Positions 50,970 to 59,600 of a stretch of DNA of 64,000 bases are shown here, piece after piece. This DNA is from Pseudomonadota bacterium (GTDB lineage: Bacteria; Pseudomonadota; Gammaproteobacteria; Burkholderiales; Burkholderiaceae_C): NCBI GenBank assembly GCA_963205115.1, contig CAUJHV010000045.1, forward strand, positions 1 through 64,000, written 5' to 3'. The position numbers were made by a program, and so were the translations under genes. Numbering within the stretch: the first letter of the stretch is position 1; the number at the start of each line of letters is the position of its first letter. The notes under the pieces were generated by a model that made no database searches, was not told where the DNA came from, and worked only from the letters and a program-made list of their open reading frames with translations.

Positions 50970-52328
50970 TCAGGCCGACTTCAGGTGCAGCTGCACCGTC
51001 GTGCCCTGGCCGGGTGTGCTGTCGATGTCCAGCCGCCCGCCGAAGCGCTCCAGCACGCGCCGCGCCAGCGACAGGCCCACGCCCAGGCCGCGCGGCTTGG
51101 TGGTGTGGAAGGGTTTGCCGGCGCGGGCGCGCTGCGCGTCGGTCATGCCGGGTCCGTTGTCGGCCACGCTCAGCGTGACAAGGTCGCTGGCGGGCTCCCA
51201 CTCGCCGCGCACGACGATCTCGCCCGGGCGGTCCAGCGCTTCCACGGCGTTGGCCACGACGCTGGCCAGCACCTGGCCCAGCAGCAGCGGATGCCCCTGC
51301 ACGGCCGGCAGGTTGCCGGCGAGCTGGCTGACGATGCGGATGTTGCGCCGCTGGGCCTCGCGCCCGAAGGATTCGAGGCATTGGCCCACCAGCGGCGCCA
51401 GCTGCACGGCGGTGGGGGCCTCCTGCAACGGCCGGGCATAGGCCAGCAGTTCGCGCACCCAGGCTTCCAGGCGGTCGGACTGCGAGACGATGTCGGCCGC
51501 CGAGGCTTCGGCCTCGGCCAGGCTGGCGCCGGGGATGAGCTCGGCCGAGCTGCGGATGGTGGCCAGCGGGTTGCGGATGCCGTGGGCCACGGCCGCGCTC
51601 ATCTCGCCGATCACCGCCAGCGTCTCGGACTCGACCAGCTGGCGCTGCTGGCGGCGGATGGTGTTGTCCGCGCGGCGCACCAGGCCATAGAGCGCCAGGA
51701 ACAGCAGCAGGCCCGCGGCCGCTGCGCCCAGGGCCAGGTAGCCGCGCAGGTCGGCCAGCGTGGCGCGCAGCGTGCGCGGGTTCTTGTAGAACTCGACCAC
51801 CGCCAGCACGCGCGGTTCGCCCTGGGCCATGATCGGCACGTAGATCTCGACGAAGGGGTCGCGCATGTGGACCAGGCCCTGGTGCTCGGGCTTGTCGTCA
51901 TGGCCGTGGCCGTGGGGATCGACGGCCTTGCTGACCACGCCGCCGGCCAGCGCATGGTCCAGCTCCGCGTTCGGGCCGAAGCTGCGGCCCATGATCTGGC
52001 CATCGCTGGACCAGATGATGCGGCGGCTGGGGTCGTAGATGTTGGCGCGCAGCATGTCGGGCAGCGCGGCGATGTGCTTGAAGGCGACCTGCGTCTCCGC
52101 GTCCAGGCCGCGCGACGGGTCGGCGAAGTAGGCTTGCAGCGAACGCTCCACCTGCACGAGGCTCTGCACGAACTCCTTGGTCAGCGCCGCCTCCTGCCAC
52201 AGCAGCCGCTGCGTGATGAAGCGGTTGAGCAGCATGCCGATGACCAGCGCCAGGATCGCGATCGACACCAGGGCCGTGAGCGCAAACCAGCGGCTGAGGT
52301 TGAAGGGGGCGGTGGTGGATCCGTTCAT
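50970..52328 (-). CDS. Sensor histidine kinase with a His-rich periplasmic sensor
   Basis: 452 aa from the ATG at 52328 (a GTG at 52355 would add nine residues; neither start has a good ribosome site). Helix 15-36 and a second near 197-217 bound a periplasmic sensor of about 160 residues. It contains a histidine cluster, PHGHGHDDKPEHQG (H139, H141, H143, H149) and H154, that could bind a metal. The kinase core has the H box AVAHGIRNPLATIRSS (H249), N box VVANAVEAL and G boxes VADNGPGM and GLGVGLSLARRV. It should phosphorylate the NtrC-type regulator downstream. The gene reads away from the sigma factor cassette on the other strand. Confidence 0.92.
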   Translation of the reverse strand: MNGSTTAPFNLSRWFALTALVSIAILALVIGMLLNRFITQRLLWQEAALTKEFVQSLVQVERSLQAYFADPSRGLDAETQVAFKHIAALPDMLRANIYDPSRRIIWSSDGQIMGRSFGPNAELDHALAGGVVSKAVDPHGHGHDDKPEHQGLVHMRDPFVEIYVPIMAQGEPRVLAVVEFYKNPRTLRATLADLRGYLALGAAAAGLLLFLALYGLVRRADNTIRRQQRQLVESETLAVIGEMSAAVAHGIRNPLATIRSSAELIPGASLAEAEASAADIVSQSDRLEAWVRELLAYARPLQEAPTAVQLAPLVGQCLESFGREAQRRNIRIVSQLAGNLPAVQGHPLLLGQVLASVVANAVEALDRPGEIVVRGEWEPASDLVTLSVADNGPGMTDAQRARAGKPFHTTKPRGLGVGLSLARRVLERFGGRLDIDSTPGQGTTVQLHLKSA

Positions 52329-52637
52329 GGGGCGGGACAGGCGATGGGCTGCCACCGGTCACAGCAAGATTCGTGACGGGGGTGCGGGTCGCGCCGCGTA
52401 ACGTCTGCCGCGTGTGGCTTTGCGGGGCGGACAGGGCGCTTTGGCCTCCCCGCCGCCCACGTTGGCGCCGGTGCGGGCGGGTGTCTGTGTGGAGATTCGG
52501 GGGATTTGACCCGGTGGATGGTGGGGCATTTGCCCCATTGTTCCCCCAATGGACCCCACCGGCGGCCCGCCGCCCGGGCTTCGGGTCCGGGCTTACCCGC
52601 ACACGCGGCGCGGCACGGCGCTTGCGACACCCGGGGC
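52329..52637. promoter_or_regulatory. Divergent control region with two overlapping dyads
   Basis: About 310 bases separate the kinase gene (minus) and the ECF sigma gene (plus), with no protein-coding text. TGGGGCA TT TGCCCCA at 52522-52537 is a perfect 7-bp inverted repeat, and CCATTG with CAATGG at 52535-52552 is a second, overlapping the first. Both lie about 85-115 bases ahead of the sigma gene and are good operator or hairpin candidates. I find no clear sigma-54 -24/-12 pair. Confidence 0.55.
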
Positions 52638-53243
52638 ATGGTGACGCAGCAACCCCCACTCGAAACCGAAGACAGCGACGCGCGGCTCGTGGCCCGCTGC
52701 CGTGCTGGCGACGGCGCGGCCTGGACCGCCCTCGTGAACCGCTACCAGCGCCTGGTCTACGCCATCGTGCGCCGGGTCGGGCTGGACGAACACACGGCCG
52801 GCGATGTCTTTCAGGCGGTCTTTGCGCGCCTGGTCCAGCACCTGCCGCGCCTGGTCGATCCCAGCCGGCTGCAGGCCTGGATCGTGACGACCGCCAAGCG
52901 CGAGGCGCTGCTGCAGCGCCGGCTGGCGATGCGCACCGTCTCGATGACGCGTGCCGACGCCGACGACGGCGCAGACCCCGGCGCCGCCGGGCCGGACTGG
53001 GAGCCGGCGGACGACGCGCCGATCGCCGAAGCGGCGCTCGAGCACCTGCAGCAGCTGCACGTCGTGCGCGAGGGGCTCGAGCGACTCGACGCACGCTGCC
53101 GCGATCTGCTGCTGATGCTGTTCCGCGACGAGGACGAGCTGCTGTCCTACCAGGAGGTCGCCGGCCGGCTGGCCATTCCGGTGGGCAGCATCGGCCCGAC
53201 GCGTTCGCGCTGCCTGGACAAGCTGCGGCGATCGGTGGTCTGA
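52638..53243 (+). CDS. ECF-type sigma-70 family factor
   Basis: 201 aa from the ATG at 52638. Region 2 is visible (WTALVNRYQRLVYAIVRRVG, EHTAGDVFQAVFARLV) and region 4 follows (LERLDARCRDLLLMLF, SYQEVAGRLAIPVGSIGPTR). The linker between them is acidic (ADADDGADPG). ECF factors replace the main sigma factor and are held inactive by anti-sigma partners. The next gene, 66 bases on, is a 200-aa protein with no membrane helix, which may be the soluble partner. The whole set sigma factor, unknown, CHAT protease, subtilase runs in one direction. There is no anti-sigma gene of the usual zinc/membrane type. Confidence 0.92.
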   Translation: MVTQQPPLETEDSDARLVARCRAGDGAAWTALVNRYQRLVYAIVRRVGLDEHTAGDVFQAVFARLVQHLPRLVDPSRLQAWIVTTAKREALLQRRLAMRTVSMTRADADDGADPGAAGPDWEPADDAPIAEAALEHLQQLHVVREGLERLDARCRDLLLMLFRDEDELLSYQEVAGRLAIPVGSIGPTRSRCLDKLRRSVV

Positions 53244-53309
53244 GCGACGCATGTATCTGCCGCCCCCGATCGCACTCTGTATGCCGTCCGACCACCGTTG
53301 CAGCACGCC

Positions 53310-53912
53310 ATGACACCCATCGACGACCTCAGCGACGACGAATTTGCCCACCTGGTGCAACGCGCGGCGCGTCTGCCCGACGCCCCGTCTGCGCTGGTGC
53401 GCGCCGCCATCGACCTGTGGCCGGCGGCCGGGCCCGCGGCCCAGCGGCTGCTCGCAGAACCTGCCCAGCGACGGCAGCCGGAGCCTGCTGCCGCACGGCC
53501 ACTGGCCGATCTGCTCGACCGCGTCCAGCGTGCCGCCTCGCGCGTGGTGACCGCGGTCCTCAGCGCCGACAGCTGGGCACTGCCGGCCGTGGCCCACGGC
53601 CTGCGCGCGGGCCGCGCCGATACGCGGCACCTGCTGTTCAGTGCGCAGGGCCGTGACATCGACCTGCGCATCAGCCCTTCGGCGGGGCGTTATGCCTTGA
53701 CCGGGCAGGTGCTGGGGCCGGATGAGGTCGGCACGGTCGAGCTGGCCTTTGGCGCGGCCGCACCGGCGGCGGCCATGCGCCACGCGACGCTGGACGACCT
53801 GGGCGCTTTCCGGCTGGACGGCGTCGACAGCGGCCCCGTGCGGCTGACGCTGCGCCTGGGCGGCGACGAGATCGTGCTGCCGCCCATCGACGTGGGCGGC
53901 GCGCCACCCTGA
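53310..53912 (+). CDS. Unknown protein between sigma factor and CHAT protease
   Basis: 200 aa, ATG at 53310. I do not recognise it. The first 75 residues are helical and acidic at the start (MTPIDDLSDDEFAHLVQRAA). The middle is an Ala/Arg helix with RVVTAVLSADSWALPAVAHG. Residues 110-200 are beta-rich and resemble a small Ig or carboxypeptidase-regulatory-like fold (RDIDLRISPSAGRYALTG, GAFRLDGVDSGPVRLTLRLG). No signal peptide or helix for a membrane. Its place, 66 bases after the sigma gene and 20 bases before the TPR-CHAT gene, suggests it is the sigma-factor partner or the CHAT substrate; that is inference. Confidence 0.72.
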   Translation: MTPIDDLSDDEFAHLVQRAARLPDAPSALVRAAIDLWPAAGPAAQRLLAEPAQRRQPEPAAARPLADLLDRVQRAASRVVTAVLSADSWALPAVAHGLRAGRADTRHLLFSAQGRDIDLRISPSAGRYALTGQVLGPDEVGTVELAFGAAAPAAAMRHATLDDLGAFRLDGVDSGPVRLTLRLGGDEIVLPPIDVGGAPP

Positions 53913-53932
53913 CACCCTGGTCGCCACACCCC

Positions 53933-56776
53933 GTGTCCGCCTTCACCGCCGAAGCGATGGCGCGGCTGGCCGGTACCCCCGGCGCCGCGTGGCTCGAACA
54001 CGCCTGGGCGCTGAAGAACGCCTGCTACGCCGCCTGGAGCTCGGCGCCGGACCAGGTCGCGCAGCACGCCCAGGCGCTGTCGGAATGGGCCGGGCAGGCC
54101 GCTGCCCAGACCGATCTGCCGGCGGCGGTGCACGAAGAATTGCAGGCGCTGGCCGACTGGACCGGCGCCATCGCGCACATCACCCGCGGGCGCATGCAGG
54201 ACGCGATCGACGGCCTGGACCGCGCGGCCCAGGCCCTGCGGCAGCTGGGCCAGGCCGCGCCGGCGGCGCAGACGCAGGTGCCCAAGATCATGGCCCTGTC
54301 GATGCTGGGCCAGTTCGACGGGGCCGCCCGCTGCGCCGAGGCGGCGCAGCGCGAGCTGGTGGCGCTGGGCGACAGCCGCACGGCCGCCAAGGTCGGCCTG
54401 AACCTGGGCGCGCTGCACGAGCGGCGCGGCGACTACGCGCAGGCCGCGCAGCACTCGCGCACGGCGGCCGTGCTCTTCGCCCGGGCGGGCGACACGGAGC
54501 ACTCGGTGATGGCCGACATCAACCTGGCCAATGCGCTGACTTCGCTGGGTGATGTCGACGAAGCCTTGCGCATCCATGCCCGTGCGCACATGCGTGCCGG
54601 CGCGCATGGACTGCCGGTGCTGCAGGCGCTGGTGGACGAGGCCGTGGCTTTGATCCAGCTGTCGCGCGGGCAGTACCGCCAGGCGCTGGCCGGCTTCGAG
54701 ACCGCGCGCCGCTCCTACGAACGCCTGGGCATGGCGCAGCACCTGGCGATTGCCGAGAAGCAGCTGGCCGATGCCTACCTGGAGCTGCGCCTGCTGCCCG
54801 AGGCGCTGGCGCTGTTCGACCAGTCGCTGGAGCGGCTGCGCCAGCTGGATGTGCCCGACGAACAGGCCTGGACCCTGGCGCAGCGCGGCAGGACCCTGGC
54901 GCTGGGCGGCGATTGGGCGGCGGCGGGGGCGGCGCTGGCGCAGGCGGACGGCTTGTTTGCCGCGCAGGAGATCGGCGTGGGCGAAGCGGCCGTGGCCCTG
55001 GCGCGTGCCGAGCTGGCGCTGGCGGCCGGACAGCCGGACGAGGCCCGGCACCTGGCGCGCCGGGCTGCGGCGGCCTTCGATGCGGCAGCGCTTCCCGACG
55101 GTCGTGTGCGCGCCGATCTCGTGCAGGCCTGGGCCTGCCTGCGTGCCGGGCGGCTCGACGAGGCCCGCGTGCTGTTCGAGGCCACGCGCGACGCGGCAGG
55201 GCGGCTGCAGTTGCTGGCCGTGGACGTGCGTTGCCGCGTCGGCCAGGGTGTGCTGGCGCGCCTGTCGGGCGATCTGCCGGCCGCGAAGTGGGCGTTCGAA
55301 GCGGCCATCGCGCAGTTCGAGGAACAGCGGCGTGCGCTGCCGGGCGACGACCTGCGCAGCGCCTTCCTGGCCGATCACCTGCAGCCCTACCAGGAGCTGC
55401 TGCAACTGGCGCTGGCGGCATGCGAACGCCAGCCCGACGAGGCGCGCGCCGCGGCCGTGCTGGTGCAGCTGGAGCGCGTGCGCGGCCGGGGCCTGCTCGA
55501 CGGCCTGCACGGCCCGCAGCAGACCGCGGCGCAGGACGCCAGGCAGGCCGCCGAGGACGCCGAGACGGAGAGCTTGCGCAACCGCCTGCACTGGCTGCAC
55601 CGCCGCATCCAGCGTCTGCAGGACGAGGGCGACAGCGCCCATGTGCTGGTCGACGAGCGCGGCCGCGCCGAGCGCGAATTGCTCGAGCGTGCCCGGCGCG
55701 AGCGGCTGTCGTGTGCCGCGGACCAGCCGGGCGACGGATCGCCGCGCCTGGCGCAGGCCTTCGAGCCGGCTCGGCTGCAGGCGGCGCTGGCGCCCGGCGA
55801 CGCCTTGCTCGAATACGGCGTCGCGGAAGGCGAACTCTTTGCCTGCGTGGTGACCCGCGAGGGGATCACGCTGCATCGCCACCTGGCGCGCTGGGACGCG
55901 GTGCTGGAATCCCTGCGTGCCGCGCGCTTCCAGATCGAGACCCTGCGACACGGCAGCGGCACGCTGCAGGCGCACCTGCCGGCACTCTCGGCGCGCGCGC
56001 AGCGGCGGCTGCAACAGCTGCACGCGCTGGTGATGGCGCCGCTGGCGGCTCGCCTGGCGCCGTGCCGGCGCCTGCTGATCGTGCCTTGCGGCCCGCTGGG
56101 CGTGCTGCCCTTTGCGGCGCTGCATGACGGCCAGCGCAGCCTGGGCGAACACATCGACCTGGCCCTGGCGCCCAGCGCGCGGCTGGCGCTGCACGGGCTG
56201 GCGCGCCGCGCCGCGCCTGCGCAGCGCGCGCTGGTGTTGGGCGAATCCAGCCGCCTGCCGCATGCCGCGCGTGAGGCGCAGACGGTGGCGGCGCTGTTCG
56301 CCGACGGGCAGGCCTTCGTGGGCGCGCAGGCGCAGCTGGCGGTGCTGGAGCGCGAGGCCGCGCAGGCCGACGTGATCCACCTGGCCTGCCACGCGCAGTT
56401 CCGCACCGACAACCCGATGTTCTCGGCGCTGGATCTGCACGACGGTGCGCTGAGCGTGGAGCGCATCGCGGGCCTGCGCCTGCGCCCGGGCACGGTGGTG
56501 CTCAGCGCCTGCGAGACGGGCCTGTCGGCCGTGGCCGGCGACGACGAGCAGGTCGGCCTGGTGCGGGCCTTCCTGGGCGCGGGCGCCGCGCGCGTCGTGG
56601 CCAGCCTGTGGCCGGTGGACGACGGCATCACGTCCGACTTCATGTCCCGGTTCTACGGTGAGCTGCGCGCCGGGCAGTCACCCGCCCATGCCCTGCGCAC
56701 CGCGCAGGCCGCCATCCGGCAACGCCACCCGCACCCTTTCCACTGGGCCGCCTTCGTGCTGCACGGCGGCTGGTGA
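53933..56776 (+). CDS. TPR-CHAT caspase-like protease
   Basis: 947 aa, GTG start 20 bases after the previous stop. Residues about 40-470 are TPR helical repeats (AQAAQHSRTAAVLFARAGDTEHS, GQYRQALAGFETARRSYERLG and more). Residues 640-947 are a CHAT domain, with catalytic H820 in HLACHAQF and C860 in VLSACETG, the dyad of caspase-like separase relatives. The protein ends QRHPHPFHWAAFVLHGGW, a typical CHAT terminus. TPR-CHAT proteins act as proteases in prokaryotic defence and regulation (for example the Craspase of type III-E CRISPR, and gasdermin-linked proteases). No gasdermin or gRAMP is here. Neighbours are the sigma factor pair upstream and a subtilase 47 bases downstream. Confidence 0.93.
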   Translation: MSAFTAEAMARLAGTPGAAWLEHAWALKNACYAAWSSAPDQVAQHAQALSEWAGQAAAQTDLPAAVHEELQALADWTGAIAHITRGRMQDAIDGLDRAAQALRQLGQAAPAAQTQVPKIMALSMLGQFDGAARCAEAAQRELVALGDSRTAAKVGLNLGALHERRGDYAQAAQHSRTAAVLFARAGDTEHSVMADINLANALTSLGDVDEALRIHARAHMRAGAHGLPVLQALVDEAVALIQLSRGQYRQALAGFETARRSYERLGMAQHLAIAEKQLADAYLELRLLPEALALFDQSLERLRQLDVPDEQAWTLAQRGRTLALGGDWAAAGAALAQADGLFAAQEIGVGEAAVALARAELALAAGQPDEARHLARRAAAAFDAAALPDGRVRADLVQAWACLRAGRLDEARVLFEATRDAAGRLQLLAVDVRCRVGQGVLARLSGDLPAAKWAFEAAIAQFEEQRRALPGDDLRSAFLADHLQPYQELLQLALAACERQPDEARAAAVLVQLERVRGRGLLDGLHGPQQTAAQDARQAAEDAETESLRNRLHWLHRRIQRLQDEGDSAHVLVDERGRAERELLERARRERLSCAADQPGDGSPRLAQAFEPARLQAALAPGDALLEYGVAEGELFACVVTREGITLHRHLARWDAVLESLRAARFQIETLRHGSGTLQAHLPALSARAQRRLQQLHALVMAPLAARLAPCRRLLIVPCGPLGVLPFAALHDGQRSLGEHIDLALAPSARLALHGLARRAAPAQRALVLGESSRLPHAAREAQTVAALFADGQAFVGAQAQLAVLEREAAQADVIHLACHAQFRTDNPMFSALDLHDGALSVERIAGLRLRPGTVVLSACETGLSAVAGDDEQVGLVRAFLGAGAARVVASLWPVDDGITSDFMSRFYGELRAGQSPAHALRTAQAAIRQRHPHPFHWAAFVLHGGW

Positions 56777-56823
56777 GCGTGGTGCGGCCGCCGGCATTTC
56801 CACCAACAACCAGGGAGCATTCC

Positions 56824-58167
56824 ATGCCTGTCACATCTTCTCTTCGTTGGACCCGGGCCGCGCGGCGCGGTCTGCTGGCGGCCGTGTCTGTCGCCGGTCT
56901 GTGGCTGACCGCCGCCGCACCCGCCAAGGCCGAAGCCGCCGCGCGACCGGCCGACGCCGCGGTGCCGGCGGAGATCCTCGTGCGGCTGCGGCGCACCGGC
57001 GCCCTGGGCCCGCTGCTGCAGCGCTACCCGCTGCGCCTGGTGGCGCAGTTCGGCGCGCGCCCGATCTACCGGCTGGGCCTCATCGGCACGGCCGACCTCG
57101 CCGCCACGCTGCTGGCCTTGCGGCTCGAGGCGGACGTCCTGATCGCCGAGCGCAACACGCTGCACCAGAGCCCCGAGGCGCGGCGCAACAACGCCTGGGC
57201 GATCGGCACGGCGTCGGCCTACCAGGCGCAATGGGCGCCCGGCGCGATGCGGCTGGGGTCCGCGCAGGCGCTGTCGCGCGGCGCCGGGATGCGTGTGGCG
57301 GTGCTCGACACCGGCGTCGATGCGGCGCACCCCGCGCTGGCGGGGCGACTGCTGCCGGGTGTGGACCTTGTCGACGGCGACAACGACCCGTCGGAGGTCG
57401 GCCACCCGCTCACGCATCCCGCCTTTGGTCACGGCACGCACGTGGCCGGCCTGGTGGCGCTGGTCGCGCCGGCCGCACGCATCCTGCCGCTGCGCGTGCT
57501 CGACGCGCAAGGCAGCGGCAACGCCTGGGTGCTGGCCGAGGCGCTGCTGCATGCCGCGGATCCAGACCGCAACCCCGCCACCGACGACGGCGCGCACGTC
57601 GTCAACATCAGCCTGGGCAGCTACGAGCGCACACGGCTGCTCGACACGGTGGGCCGTCTGGCCAGCTGCTCGATTCCCGCCGAGGTGCTGGAGCCCCAGG
57701 ACGATTTCACCGACCCGGGCTACAACGACGACAAGGCGCGCTGCGCCGCCTGGGGTGGGGCGGTGATAGTGGCCGCGGCCGGCAACGACGCGAGCGCGTC
57801 GATCCGGCAGTACCCGGCCGCCGAAGGTGTCTATGGCCTGATCGCCGTCACCGCGACCCGCAGCGACGGGCAGCTCGCGGCGTTTGCGAACAGCGGCAAC
57901 TGGATCCGGCTGGCCGCGCCCGGCGAGGGCATCACCAGCAGCGTGCCGGGCGGCCTCTACGGCACCTGGAGCGGCAGCTCGATGGCCGCGCCGCTGGTGT
58001 CGGGCGTGGCGGCGTTGCTGCGTGCGCGCGAACCGGGCCTGAGCCCGCGCGCCGCCGTGCGGCGCCTGACGCGCAGCGGCGTGGAGATCTGCGGCCAGAA
58101 GATGCCGCGCGTGGATGCCTGGGCGGCGCTGGACGGTGCGCAGCATCAGACCGCGAGCTGCCCTTGA
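56824..58167 (+). CDS. Exported S8 family serine protease (subtilase)
   Basis: 447 aa from the ATG at 56824 with GGGAG upstream. A signal peptide (LLAAVSVAGLWLTAAAPAKA) is followed by a short propeptide-like region to about 130. The triad is D162 (VAVLDTGVD), H203 (FGHGTHVAG) and S386 (GSSMAAPLVSG), with an oxyanion N in AAAGNDAS. It is likely a periplasmic or secreted subtilisin. It follows the TPR-CHAT gene by 47 bases and probably belongs to the same transcript; the two proteases would be in different compartments, so a direct cleavage of one by the other needs a route. Four cysteines near 285-318 and the tail may form disulfides. Confidence 0.93.
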   Translation: MPVTSSLRWTRAARRGLLAAVSVAGLWLTAAAPAKAEAAARPADAAVPAEILVRLRRTGALGPLLQRYPLRLVAQFGARPIYRLGLIGTADLAATLLALRLEADVLIAERNTLHQSPEARRNNAWAIGTASAYQAQWAPGAMRLGSAQALSRGAGMRVAVLDTGVDAAHPALAGRLLPGVDLVDGDNDPSEVGHPLTHPAFGHGTHVAGLVALVAPAARILPLRVLDAQGSGNAWVLAEALLHAADPDRNPATDDGAHVVNISLGSYERTRLLDTVGRLASCSIPAEVLEPQDDFTDPGYNDDKARCAAWGGAVIVAAAGNDASASIRQYPAAEGVYGLIAVTATRSDGQLAAFANSGNWIRLAAPGEGITSSVPGGLYGTWSGSSMAAPLVSGVAALLRAREPGLSPRAAVRRLTRSGVEICGQKMPRVDAWAALDGAQHQTASCP

Positions 58168-58274
58168 TCCGCGATGGATCAGGAAGCACGTCATGAGGCC
58201 GCGATGTATCAGGCCGCGATGTCAGGCCTCTGTGGAAGGTGTTCCTTGATGGACACGCCACACGAGACGCATCC

Positions 58275-59600
58275 ATGAAACGAGTGCTGGTCTATTCGCA
58301 CGACACCTTCGGCCTGGGCAACATCCGCCGCATGCTGGAGGTGGCGCGCCACCTGGTGGCGGCGTCGCCCGCGGTCTCGGTGTTGGTGGTCACGGGCAGC
58401 CCGATGCTGCATGCGATGCGCCTGCCCCCGCGGGTGGACACCGTCAAGCTGCCCTGCCTGTCGCGCACGGTGGACGGGCTCTACGGCGCGCGGCACCTGG
58501 ACCTCTCGCTGGCGCAGACCCTGAAGCTGCGCGCCAACCTGCTGCGCAGCACGGTGGCCGATTTCGCGCCCGATCTGATCCTGGTGGACAAGAAGCCCTT
58601 CGGCGTGGAGGACGAGCTGGCCGGCGCGCTGGCCGAACTGCCCACCGGTGCCAGCCGGCCGCGCCTGGTGCTGCTGCTGCGCGACATCCTGGACAGCCCG
58701 GCCGCCACGCGTCACGTGTGGCGCAAGAACGGCTGCTTCGAAGCCATCGAGGCCTATTACGACCAGGTGCTGGTGCTGGGCTCGCCGGCGGTCTTCGACA
58801 TGCGCCTGGAATACGCTTTTCCGCCGTTTGCCGCCGCCAAGCTGCTGTTCTGCGGCTATGTGGCGCGCGAGCCCGGACAGCGTGACCGCGCCAGCGTGCG
58901 CCGCGAGTGGGGTGTGGCGCCCGGCCAGCCGCTGGTGCTGGTCACACCGGGCGGCGGTGAAGACGGCCACGCCCTGGTCAAGGCCTACCTGGATGGCCTC
59001 GAGGCCCTGCCGGCCGAACGCCGGCCGCGATCGCACATCGTCTACGGGCCGGAGATGGCCGAACCCGCGCGCGCCGCCCTGCAGCGGCAGGCGCACACGC
59101 TGCCGTCGGTCAGCGACCAGGTCTTCTGCGACGACATGATGTCGCTGATGGCCGCCGCGGACGTCGCGGTCTGCATGGGCGGCTACAACACCGTGTGCGA
59201 GCTGCTGACGCTGCGCCGGCGCGCTGTCGTCGTGCCACGCACGCGGCCCGGGCTGGAGCAGTGCATCCGCGCCGAGCGGCTGTCGGCACTGGGCCTGTTG
59301 CGCATGCTGCACCCGGAGGCCTTGCAGCCCGGGCAGCTGCTGCAGGCCGTGGCCGAGGAACTGGCCCACGCAGCCGATACCGCCGCGCCACCGGCACGGA
59401 CGGCCGCGGCGCTGGACATGCATGGCCTGGCGCGCTGCTCCGCGCAGCTGCTGGGCCATCTGGGCCTGCATGCCGATGCGCAGGCCCTCGGGCGGCCCGC
59501 GGCCGGGCGCGAAGGCGCGCGGCCTGTCGATCACCACCACAGCCGGGGTCCCGCATGGAACCGTCACGCGCAGCCGACGCACGCCCCCTCGGCGTGTTAG
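58275..59600 (+). CDS. Predicted glycosyltransferase, MurG-like family
   Basis: 441 aa from the ATG at 58275. The opening MKRVLVYSHDTFGLGNIRR and the later VTPGGGEDGH, with FCDDMMSLMAAADVAVCMGGYNTVCELLTLRR, match the GT-B fold of the uncharacterised MurG-like family (COG4671 type). The tail after 380 is Ala/His-rich and low in content, and its last 46 bases overlap the next gene. It would transfer a sugar onto a polysaccharide or lipid carrier in the cytoplasm. It opens a cluster that continues with two GT4 enzymes and a lyase. A short imperfect repeat (AGGCCGCGATGT, near 58196 and 58211) lies in the gap before it. Confidence 0.82.
   Translation: MKRVLVYSHDTFGLGNIRRMLEVARHLVAASPAVSVLVVTGSPMLHAMRLPPRVDTVKLPCLSRTVDGLYGARHLDLSLAQTLKLRANLLRSTVADFAPDLILVDKKPFGVEDELAGALAELPTGASRPRLVLLLRDILDSPAATRHVWRKNGCFEAIEAYYDQVLVLGSPAVFDMRLEYAFPPFAAAKLLFCGYVAREPGQRDRASVRREWGVAPGQPLVLVTPGGGEDGHALVKAYLDGLEALPAERRPRSHIVYGPEMAEPARAALQRQAHTLPSVSDQVFCDDMMSLMAAADVAVCMGGYNTVCELLTLRRRAVVVPRTRPGLEQCIRAERLSALGLLRMLHPEALQPGQLLQAVAEELAHAADTAAPPARTAAALDMHGLARCSAQLLGHLGLHADAQALGRPAAGREGARPVDHHHSRGPAWNRHAQPTHAPSAC

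Noticed and set aside
52329-52637. Sigma-54 promoter for the sigma-CHAT cassette
   Set aside because: No TGGCAC-N5-TTGC spacing was found; TTGGCGCCGG does not fit.
53690-56440. A 916-aa minus-strand frame opposite the CHAT gene
   Set aside because: Shadow of the high-GC TPR-CHAT gene; no start context and no recognisable domain.
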